A stretch of DNA of 64,000 nucleotides, from the NCBI RefSeq assembly GCF_000785435.2, contig NZ_JTDB02000007.1, forward strand, positions 191,745-255,744, written 5' to 3'. Within the stretch, counting starts at the first letter, position 1; the number at the start of each line of letters is the position of its first letter. Source of the stretch: Paraburkholderia sacchari. GTDB taxonomy: Bacteria; Pseudomonadota; Gammaproteobacteria; Burkholderiales; Burkholderiaceae. This document shows, piece after piece, positions 51,763-58,533 of the stretch. The translations under genes were made by a program, and so were the position numbers. Below the pieces are notes generated by a model. The model had not been told where the DNA came from. It saw nothing but the letters and a program-made list of their open reading frames with translations, and made no database searches.

Positions 51763-52062
51763 GTGAACAGGCTGCAGCTTACGGCTAGCGTCGTAGAACG
51801 CGAACCGGTGCGGTACACCCCCGCCGGCGTTCCGATCGCAAGCGTCACGTTGCAGCACCGCACGGAGGTCGTCGAAGCCGGCATTGCCCGTTTCGTCGAA
51901 CTCACGATGCCCGCGGTGGCGGCCGGCAAGGCCTGCGGTCTCGTCGAAAGCTGCGAAATGGGCGTGGAAGCGCTCTTCACCGGTTTTCTGGCGAAAAAGC
52001 ACCGCAATGCGCGAACCCTGGTGTTTCACATCACCGAAATGCAAGGCACAGGAAAGGACTAA
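51763..52062 (+). CDS. priB: Primosomal replication protein PriB
   Basis: A 99-residue single OB-fold, SSB-like protein that joins PriA and single-stranded DNA during replication restart. It begins MNRLQLTASVVEREPVRYTP and includes PAGVPIASVTLQHRTEVVEA and MGVEALFTGFLAKKHRNART. Translation appears to start at a GTG (51763). In betaproteobacteria priB regularly sits between rpsF and rpsR, as here. It ends 2 bp before the rpsR start. Confidence 0.95.
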   Translation: MNRLQLTASVVEREPVRYTPAGVPIASVTLQHRTEVVEAGIARFVELTMPAVAAGKACGLVESCEMGVEALFTGFLAKKHRNARTLVFHITEMQGTGKD

Positions 52063-52064
52063 TC

Positions 52065-52340
52065 ATGGCCCGCCCTACTGGTAAGAAATTCGACAAGCGT
52101 CGTCAGCAACAAAACCCGCTCTTCAAGCGCAAGAAGTTCTGCCGCTTCACGGCTGCAGGCGTCGAGCAGATCGACTACAAGGACCTCGATACGCTGAAGG
52201 ACTTCATCGGCGAAAACGGCAAGATCACGCCGGCTCGTCTGACGGGTACGAAGGCCCACTATCAGCGTCAGCTGGACACGGCTATCAAGCGCGCGCGTTT
52301 CCTCGCGCTGATGCCGTACACCGACCAGCACAAGGCCTAA
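52065..52340 (+). CDS. rpsR: 30S ribosomal protein S18
   Basis: The S18 partner of S6 in the small-subunit platform, 91 residues. The conserved blocks are FKRKKFCRFTAAGVEQIDYK near the N-terminus, FIGENGKITPARLTGTKAHY and QRQLDTAIKRARFLALMPYT. The N-terminus is somewhat extended and basic (ARPTGKKFDKRRQQQN) compared with E. coli S18 (75 residues), as is normal in this group. It lies 2 bp after priB. Confidence 0.98.
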   Translation: MARPTGKKFDKRRQQQNPLFKRKKFCRFTAAGVEQIDYKDLDTLKDFIGENGKITPARLTGTKAHYQRQLDTAIKRARFLALMPYTDQHKA

Positions 52341-52367
52341 TAAGACGACGCGATAAGGAGCAATAGA

Positions 52368-52820
52368 ATGCAGATCATTCTTCTGGAAAAAGTCGTCAAC
52401 CTGGGTAACCTCGGCGACATCGTCAAGGTGAAGGACGGTTACGCACGTAACTTCCTGATCCCCAACAAGAAGGCACGCCGTGCCACGAAAGACGCAATCG
52501 CTGAATTCGAAGTTCGCCGCGCCGAACTCGAAAAGGCCGCCGCTGAAAAGCTGGCAGCCGCTCAAGCCGAAGGCGAAAAGCTCAACGGCCTGACCGTTCA
52601 GATCGGCCAGAAGGCTGGCGTGGACGGCCGTCTGTTCGGCTCGGTCACGAACGCGGACATCGCCGTTGCGCTCGGCAAGGTTGGCTTTGCAGTGGAAAAG
52701 GCGCAAGTGCGTCTGCCGGAAGGCCCGCTGAAGATGGTGGGTGACCACCCGGTGCAAGTTTCGCTGCACACCGACGTCCTCGTTGACGTCATGGTGTCGG
52801 TGCTGGGCGAGCACGTCTAA
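52368..52820 (+). CDS. rplI: 50S ribosomal protein L9
   Basis: A large-subunit protein that binds 23S rRNA and helps keep the reading frame. The 150 residues show the N-terminal domain MQIILLEKVVNLGNLGDIVK and VKDGYARNFLIPNKKARRAT, the long connecting helix FEVRRAELEKAAAEKLAAAQ, and the C-terminal domain with DGRLFGSVTNADIAVAL. AAGGAG lies before the ATG. A strong terminator follows, ending the operon. Confidence 0.98.
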   Translation: MQIILLEKVVNLGNLGDIVKVKDGYARNFLIPNKKARRATKDAIAEFEVRRAELEKAAAEKLAAAQAEGEKLNGLTVQIGQKAGVDGRLFGSVTNADIAVALGKVGFAVEKAQVRLPEGPLKMVGDHPVQVSLHTDVLVDVMVSVLGEHV

Positions 52821-52872
52821 GCATCCAGGCAGCCTGCGGGGCGACCCGCCAGGCCGCTTGAGCGCTGTAAAT

Positions 52873-52911
52873 TAAAAAAGGCAGGAGCCCCCCGCGGCTT
52901 CTGCCTTTTTT
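52873..52911 (+). terminator. Intrinsic terminator of the rpsF-priB-rpsR-rplI operon
   Basis: AAAAAAGGCAGGAGCC and GGCTTCTGCCTTTTTT arms (one G-U pair), with a T-run at the end, 52 bp after the rplI stop. Confidence 0.85.
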
Positions 52912-53010
52912 GTTGTGCGCACAGCCGCCTCTGAAGTACTGGCGCTGCGCCGTCGAATTGCTGCCGTTTTGCTTGTTCCAGGTAGCCGGCTTGTCCGATA
53001 ATTGCCCTCC

Positions 53011-54393
53011 ATGAACGCTCCGAAAGACCCCCAACTCGAATCGCTGAAAGTCCCGCCGCATTCGATCGAGGCCGAACAGTCGGTGCTCGGCGGCCTGCTG
53101 CTGGATAACGGCGCCTGGGACCGGATTGCCGACTTCCTCTCGCAAAGCGACTTCTACCGCTACGATCACCGCCTCATCTTCGAACATATCGGTCGCCTGA
53201 TTTCGGGCGCGCGCCCGGCCGACGTGGTGACCGTGTACGAGGCGCTTGGCACCTCGGGCAAGGCCGAGGAGGTGGGCGGGCTCGCGTACCTGAACGCGCT
53301 TGCGCAGAACACGCCGAGCGCCGCGAACATTCGCCGCTACGCCGAAATCGTGCGCGACCGCGCGGTGCTGCGCCGCCTGGTGTCGGTCGCCGACGAAATT
53401 TCCGCCGATGCTTTCAACCCCCAGGGCAAGGAAGTGCGGCAACTGCTCGACGAAGCCGAGGCGAAGGTGTTCTCGATCGCCGAGGACGGCGCGCGCGGCA
53501 CCCAGGGCTTCCTCGAAATCGGGCCGCTGCTCACGCAGGTGGTCGAGCGCATCGACACGCTCTACCACACGGCCAATCCGAGCGACGTGACGGGCACGCC
53601 CACCGGGTTCATCGACCTCGACCGCATGACCTCGGGCATGCACGGCGGAGAGTTGATCATCGTGGCGGGACGTCCGTCGATGGGCAAAACCGCATTTTCC
53701 ATGAACGTTGGCGAATACGTGGCCGTGGAGTACGGGTTGCCGGTCGCGGTGTTTTCGATGGAAATGCCGGGCACGCAGCTCATCATGCGGATGCTCGGTT
53801 CGGTCGGGCGGCTGGACCAGCATCGTATGCGCACGGGCCGTCTCACCGACGAGGATTGGCCCAAGCTCACGCACGCTGTGCAGAAAATGAGCGAGGCGCA
53901 AATCTTCATCGACGAAACCGGCGGCCTGAACCCGATGGAGCTGCGCTCGCGCGCGCGGCGTCTGTCGCGCCAGTGCGGCAAGCTCGGGCTCATCATCATC
54001 GATTACCTCCAGCTGATGAGCGGTTCTTCGTCGGGCGAAAATCGCGCGACAGAGATTTCGGAGATTTCGCGCTCGCTCAAGAGTCTCGCGAAGGAGCTCG
54101 ACGTGCCCGTGATCGCGCTGTCACAGCTCAACCGCGGTCTCGAACAGCGTCCCAACAAGCGTCCGGTCATGTCCGACCTGCGCGAATCGGGCGCCATCGA
54201 ACAGGATGCGGACGTCATTCTGTTTATCTACCGCGATGAAGTCTACAATCCCGACAGCCCTGATAAAGGCACTGCCGAGATCATCATCGGTAAGCAGCGT
54301 AATGGTCCGATCGGGCCAGTTCGACTCACGTTCCACGGCCAATACACGAAGTTCGACAATTTTGCCGGCGCGCAGAACTTCTACGGCGAGTAA
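53011..54393 (+). CDS. dnaB: Replicative DNA helicase DnaB
   Basis: The hexameric 5'-to-3' helicase of the replication fork, 460 residues. The N-terminal helical domain starts VPPHSIEAEQSVLGGLLLDN and the linker helix follows. The RecA-like ATPase domain has Walker A IIVAGRPSMGKTAFSMN (near residue 215), Walker B LIIIDYLQLMSG (near residue 330), SLKSLAKELDVPVIALSQLN and the ending GPIGPVRLTFHGQYTKFDNF. I chose the ATG at 53011; an in-frame TTG lies 9 bp earlier. It follows the ribosomal-protein operon after its terminator. Confidence 0.97.
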   Translation: MNAPKDPQLESLKVPPHSIEAEQSVLGGLLLDNGAWDRIADFLSQSDFYRYDHRLIFEHIGRLISGARPADVVTVYEALGTSGKAEEVGGLAYLNALAQNTPSAANIRRYAEIVRDRAVLRRLVSVADEISADAFNPQGKEVRQLLDEAEAKVFSIAEDGARGTQGFLEIGPLLTQVVERIDTLYHTANPSDVTGTPTGFIDLDRMTSGMHGGELIIVAGRPSMGKTAFSMNVGEYVAVEYGLPVAVFSMEMPGTQLIMRMLGSVGRLDQHRMRTGRLTDEDWPKLTHAVQKMSEAQIFIDETGGLNPMELRSRARRLSRQCGKLGLIIIDYLQLMSGSSSGENRATEISEISRSLKSLAKELDVPVIALSQLNRGLEQRPNKRPVMSDLRESGAIEQDADVILFIYRDEVYNPDSPDKGTAEIIIGKQRNGPIGPVRLTFHGQYTKFDNFAGAQNFYGE

Positions 54394-54509
54394 GGCGAAG
54401 TAGCGGGGATTCCGCAGGGAAACGGGGGTCGGGCTTGCGCCAAAGTGGCGCAAACCATGTTGTGACATCCCGGAATGCATGCGGCGTCCAGCCCGTGACG
54501 ATACAATGT

Positions 54510-54551
54510 CGCCGTTTTATGACGGCTATCTTGCCGTTTTGTGACGGCGAT
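54510..54551 (-). promoter_or_regulatory. Tandem candidate Pho boxes upstream of the DUF47-pit operon
   Basis: Two 20-bp copies of GCCGTTTTRTGACGGC[T/G]AT are spaced 22 bp apart. Read on the minus strand they give CCGTCATAAAACGGCGAC, which matches the PhoB box CTGTCATAAAACTGTCAC at 14 of 18 positions by my count, with 11-bp periodicity. A TACAAT at 54502-54507 puts the likely transcription start within the boxes, which suits repression. Confidence 0.55.
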
Positions 54552-54575
54552 CCGAGACCAATTACCGGGATTCCA

Positions 54576-55202
54576 ATGTTCGGTCGATTCATGCCCACTG
54601 AGGGCAAGTTCTTCGAAATCTTCAACGCGCACGCAAAGTGCATCGTATCCGCAGCCCGCGAGCTCGAGCTCCTGATCGACAATCTGGCTGATGCGGAAGT
54701 TCATAAACAGAACGTGCAGACCGCCGAAAAGGCCGCCGACAAGCTCACGCACGAAGCCATCGACCTGCTGCACAAGACCTTCATCACGCCGCTGGACCGC
54801 GACGAGATCCACAAGCTGATCACGACGATGGACGACTGCCTCGACCTCATGGAGGACGTCGCCACGGCCATCTCGCTGTACGACGTGCAGTCGGTGACCT
54901 CCGAGGCCAGCCAGCTCGCGCACGTGGTCACGGCCACGGCCGAGCGCGTGCAGGCGGCAGTGGCGCTGCTCTCCGACATGAAGCAGGCGCGCGAGATCCT
55001 GAAGGCGTGCGAGGACATCGACCGCCTCGAATCGGACGCGGACCGGCTGCTGCGCGCGGCCATGTCCAAGCTCTTCCGCGAGGAAGACAATGTCAAGACG
55101 CTGATCAAGCTGAAGGCGATCTACGAGATCCTCGAAGCGATCACGGACAAGTGCGAGGATGTCGCGAACATCATCGAAGGCATCGTGCTAGAGAACGCCT
55201 GA
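54576..55202 (+). CDS. DUF47/PhoU-like accessory protein of the Pit transporter
   Basis: A 208-residue all-helical protein of the DUF47 (PhoU-like) family. It begins FGRFMPTEGKFFEIFNAHAK and contains EKAADKLTHEAIDLLHKTFI, PLDRDEIHKLITTMDDCLDL and ILEAITDKCEDVANIIEGIV, the acidic metal-binding helices of PhoU relatives. DUF47 genes stand directly before pit genes in many bacteria, including the orfA-pit operon of Sinorhizobium meliloti, and modulate phosphate uptake. The ATG at 54576 lies 25 bp past the candidate Pho boxes. The pit start is 10 bp downstream. Confidence 0.92.
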   Translation: MFGRFMPTEGKFFEIFNAHAKCIVSAARELELLIDNLADAEVHKQNVQTAEKAADKLTHEAIDLLHKTFITPLDRDEIHKLITTMDDCLDLMEDVATAISLYDVQSVTSEASQLAHVVTATAERVQAAVALLSDMKQAREILKACEDIDRLESDADRLLRAAMSKLFREEDNVKTLIKLKAIYEILEAITDKCEDVANIIEGIVLENA

Positions 55203-55212
55203 GCGGACCGCG

Positions 55213-56223
55213 ATGCATTCGATACAACTCGCCCTCTGGGTGGTCGTCGGACTGGTGGCCATCTCCCTCATCTTCGACTTCATGAACGGCTTTCACGACG
55301 CGGCGAATTCCATCGCCACCGTCGTGTCGACGGGCGTGCTCAAGCCGCAGCAGGCCGTGGCGTTCGCCGCCATGTTCAACGTGATTGCCTATTTCGTCTT
55401 CCACCTGAAGGTGGCGCAGACGGTGGGCAAGGGCACCATCGACCCCGATATCGTCGACCACTACGTGGTGTTCGGCGCGCTCGTGGGGGCGATCGGCTGG
55501 AACGTGCTCACCTGGTACTACGGCATTCCGTCGAGCTCGTCGCACGCGCTGATCGGCGGGCTTGTGGGGGCCGCGCTCGCCAAGTCGGGCTGGCACTCGT
55601 TGAACTTCGACGGCCTCATGAAGACCGTTGCCTTCATCTTCATCTCGCCGCTGCTCGGCTTCGTGCTGGGCTCGTTCTTCATGCTCACGGTGTCGTGGCT
55701 GTATTTCCGCACGCCGCCAAGCAAGGTGGACCGGCGTTTCCGGCGTCTGCAGCTGATCTCCGCGGGTCTCTACAGCCTCGGCCACGGCGGCAACGACGCG
55801 CAAAAGACCATCGGCATCATCTGGATGCTGCTGATCGCAACGGGCTACGCCTCGGCAACGGCAGCGGCTCCGCCCATCTGGGTGATCGGCGGCTGTTATC
55901 TGTCGATGGGCATCGGCACGCTGTTCGGCGGCTGGCGGATCGTGCGCACCATGGGTCAAAAAATCACCAAGCTCAAGCCCGTGGGCGGCTTCTGCGCGGA
56001 GTCGGGCGGGGCGCTCACGCTCTTCACGGCTTCGGCGCTGGGCATTCCCGTGTCCACGACGCATACGATCACCGGTGCGATCGTCGGCGTGGGTGCGACC
56101 CAGAAGCTCAGCGCCGTGCGCTGGGGCGTGGCGGGCAACATCGTCTGGGCCTGGATTCTGACGATTCCGGCTTCGGCCACGCTCGCAGCAGCAGGCTGGT
56201 GGATCGGTCACCGGTTGCTGTAA
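55213..56223 (+). CDS. pit: Low-affinity inorganic phosphate transporter (Pit family)
   Basis: A proton-coupled importer of metal-phosphate complexes, 336 residues with about ten membrane helices. The two inverted PiT signatures are visible: FDFMNGFHDAANSIATVVST (near residue 25) and YSLGHGGNDAQKTIGIIWML (near residue 195), both with the G-x-N-D/A core. GIPSSSSHALIGGLVGAAL and GIPVSTTHTITGAIVGVGA are the matching loop repeats. It is co-transcribed with the DUF47 gene and followed by a terminator. Confidence 0.96.
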   Translation: MHSIQLALWVVVGLVAISLIFDFMNGFHDAANSIATVVSTGVLKPQQAVAFAAMFNVIAYFVFHLKVAQTVGKGTIDPDIVDHYVVFGALVGAIGWNVLTWYYGIPSSSSHALIGGLVGAALAKSGWHSLNFDGLMKTVAFIFISPLLGFVLGSFFMLTVSWLYFRTPPSKVDRRFRRLQLISAGLYSLGHGGNDAQKTIGIIWMLLIATGYASATAAAPPIWVIGGCYLSMGIGTLFGGWRIVRTMGQKITKLKPVGGFCAESGGALTLFTASALGIPVSTTHTITGAIVGVGATQKLSAVRWGVAGNIVWAWILTIPASATLAAAGWWIGHRLL

Positions 56224-56252
56224 GTCGGTCAGCCAGGACAGGTTGGACAGCG

Positions 56253-56279
56253 CGGCGCCTTCGGGCGCCGTTCTTGTTT
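56253..56279 (+). terminator. Intrinsic terminator of the DUF47-pit operon
   Basis: CGGCGCC-TTCG-GGCGCCG, a GC-rich stem with a UUCG tetraloop, followed by TTCTTGTTT. Confidence 0.75.
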
Positions 56280-56321
56280 GGGCGTGGCCCGATCGCCCGA
56301 TTGAGCATGCCCGCCTGCGGA

Positions 56322-57128
56322 TCAGATGATCGGCGTTGTGCAGCCGTCCATCGGCACGATCGCGCCGGTCACGTAGCTGGCCCGGCGGCTCGCCAGAAAG
56401 AGTGCAACGTCGGCGATTTCCTCCGGCTTCGCATAGCGCCCGAGCGGCACCCTGGCCTCGCCGCGAGCGAGCGCCTCTTCGGCGCTGACGCTTTCGTGTT
56501 CCGCTTCCAGTTGCAAGGCCTCTTGCAGGCGTTCGGTGAGCGTCGCGCCCGGGTTGATCGCGTTGATACGGATGCCGTAGCGCGCGTGATAATGCGCCAG
56601 CCCCACCGTGGCGAGCATGAGCGCCGCATTCGCCGCGCCACCCGCGATATGGATGTCGCTTGCGTACTTGCCGCCCATCCCGATGATGTTGACGATCGCG
56701 CCCGGCTCCCGGGCCGCGCCAGCCTTGATGCGTTCCACCATGCGGCGCAGCACCTCCTGCTGCGGGTAGATGTACGGGAAGTACTTGGCTTCCATGGTCG
56801 CCTTGAACGCGTCGGCGTCGAGCGATTCCGGGTCGTAGCGGCGCGCGGCGCCCGCACTGTTGATGAGGATGTCGATGGGCCCCACGGCCGTGGTGACTTC
56901 CTCGACCACGTCGGCGGCGCTATGGGGCTCGTGCAGGTCGGCGCGCGTGAGATGGATATGGAGCCCTTCGCTCGCCAGTTGCTCGCGCGCGCGCGCCAGG
57001 TTGGCGGGATCGCGCGAGACGATCGCGACTTTCGCGCCTTCCTTTGCGAACGCGCGGGCGCACGCGAGGCCGATTCCCTTGCTGCCGCCCGTGACCAGAA
57101 CCACTTTGCTGCCGAGTCCGAGTTCCAT
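56322..57128 (-). CDS. SDR-fold protein lacking the usual catalytic Ser-Tyr-Lys
   Basis: A 268-residue short-chain dehydrogenase/reductase. The cofactor-binding end is intact: VVLVTGGSKGIGLACARAFA near residue 10, the NSAGA motif near residue 90 and NAINPGATLTERLQ near residue 190. In the active site, however, the conserved Ser position reads IVNIIGMGGK and the YxxxK position reads IAGGAANAALML, so Ser, Tyr and Lys are all absent by my alignment. It may bind NAD(P) without classical catalysis or use other residues. I chose the ATG at 57128. It converges on pit. Confidence 0.85.
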   Translation of the reverse strand: MELGLGSKVVLVTGGSKGIGLACARAFAKEGAKVAIVSRDPANLARAREQLASEGLHIHLTRADLHEPHSAADVVEEVTTAVGPIDILINSAGAARRYDPESLDADAFKATMEAKYFPYIYPQQEVLRRMVERIKAGAAREPGAIVNIIGMGGKYASDIHIAGGAANAALMLATVGLAHYHARYGIRINAINPGATLTERLQEALQLEAEHESVSAEEALARGEARVPLGRYAKPEEIADVALFLASRRASYVTGAIVPMDGCTTPII

Positions 57129-57295
57129 CGCTGCCTCGCTGCGCGAAAGTGAAAAACAGTCCCAAAACGATAGCAGACGCGCAGCGCGCGCGAAACCGCC
57201 GAAGTCTTTGATTGACCTTTCGGCCAGGGGCTGGCGGGTTGCGGACGCCACGCGGCCAAAGGCCCGGCTGGGGCGTTCGGCTGCGGACGCGCGGC

Positions 57296-58288
57296 TCAGA
57301 ACGAGCCGGTGGCGAAGCGGGCGATCGGATCGTCGCTCGATTGCGTGGGGGCGGGGACACTGCCGCCGGTCGTCGACGCCCGCATGATCTGTGCGGGCGC
57401 ATCTGAAGACGATGCGGGCTCGATCGGCGTCGAACCCGCTTGTGCGGCCTGGCGTGCTGCTGCGCTCATGCCGGGAGGCGGCGGCTCGAAGGCATCGGCT
57501 GGCGCGGCGCTGCCGGCATAGGCGGGCTGCGGCGTCGACGTCAAGCGGCTTTGATCCACCATAGCAACGCGCGGTGCTGGCGGCGTGGCGGCGGGTGCCA
57601 TGGCGGTTGCGGTGGCGTTGGTTCGCGAGGCTGAAGGCGCCGCTGGAGCCGGACCAAGCGCGGGAGCCGCAGCCGCAACAGCCGCCGCCTGTGCGGCTGG
57701 CGCAGGTGTGGCGGCTTCCCAGGTCGGTGTATCGAACGGCGTGGTCGGGGCGCGCTTCGCTGGCGCCATGCGCCGAATGCCGTCGAAATGTTTGGCCCAG
57801 TACGGGTTGGTCAGGTAGTCGAGCCGCACCGTGCCACCCGTGGACGGCGCATTGACGAAGCGCAGCTTGCCGACATAAATGCCTACGTGAGAGTGCGGCC
57901 TGCCGGTCGTATTGAAGAACACGAGGTCGCCAGCCGCGATTTCATCGGGATCGATGGCCTCGCCGCGCTGGCTGATATCGGCCGTGGTGCGTGGCAGATC
58001 TACTTGGGCCGAGCGCGCGAACACGTATTTCACCAGACCGCTGCAATCGAAGCCGCTGTCGGGCGTATTGCCGCCCCAGCGGTATGGAATGCCCACGAGG
58101 CTCATCGCCTGGATGGAGATTTCCTCGCGCCCTACGCTGTGATCGACGAAATTGGGGAAGCCCGGCGGCTTGGTGCGCCACGCATTGGCGCTCGAACCCG
58201 AACTGCCGCTGTGCGAGGTCTTCTGCGGCGTGCTGGAACACGCTGCAAGAAACACCACGATCAGTAAGGGAAGCCAGAGTCGCCGCAT
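57296..58288 (-). CDS. NlpC/P60 (C40) peptidoglycan endopeptidase, lipoprotein
   Basis: A cell-wall peptidase of 330 residues. The N-terminus is a lipoprotein signal MRRLWLPLLIVVFLAACSS with the lipid-modified Cys at about 17. The C40 domain (about residues 52-165) has the catalytic Cys in NTPDSGFDCSGLVKYVF (Cys 82) and the catalytic His in GRPHSHVGIYVGKLRF (near 135). From about residue 180 the protein is an Ala/Pro-rich low-complexity tail of 150 residues, unusual in length for the family. I chose the ATG at 58288, which starts the signal peptide. Confidence 0.88.
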   Translation of the reverse strand: MRRLWLPLLIVVFLAACSSTPQKTSHSGSSGSSANAWRTKPPGFPNFVDHSVGREEISIQAMSLVGIPYRWGGNTPDSGFDCSGLVKYVFARSAQVDLPRTTADISQRGEAIDPDEIAAGDLVFFNTTGRPHSHVGIYVGKLRFVNAPSTGGTVRLDYLTNPYWAKHFDGIRRMAPAKRAPTTPFDTPTWEAATPAPAAQAAAVAAAAPALGPAPAAPSASRTNATATAMAPAATPPAPRVAMVDQSRLTSTPQPAYAGSAAPADAFEPPPPGMSAAARQAAQAGSTPIEPASSSDAPAQIMRASTTGGSVPAPTQSSDDPIARFATGSF

Positions 58289-58453
58289 GAAAATGCAGTA
58301 GACAAACGCCTGGCGTTTGCCATTGGGGAAAACCGGTAATGAGCGGATGGTAGCCCGCCGAACATGGCTTCGGCAAGAAATCTTCACAACTTACTTGAAG
58401 TTCGCGCGTGGCCTGTTGCGGGTTCGGCACGCACAAACGGTGCTTCGGCGAAT

Positions 58454-58488
58454 AAAAAAAGACCGTATCCGGTTGCCCGGATACGGTC
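58454..58488 (-). terminator. Intrinsic terminator after the PhoH-type gene
   Basis: GACCGTATCCGG-TTGC-CCGGATACGGTC, a perfect 12-bp stem, followed on the minus strand by TTTTTTTATT. It lies 46 bp past the stop of the gene at 58534. Confidence 0.88.
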
Positions 58489-58533
58489 CTTCGGGTGGCG
58501 TCCCGCGCTTCGCGAAGCGCGGCAAGCGTGGCT

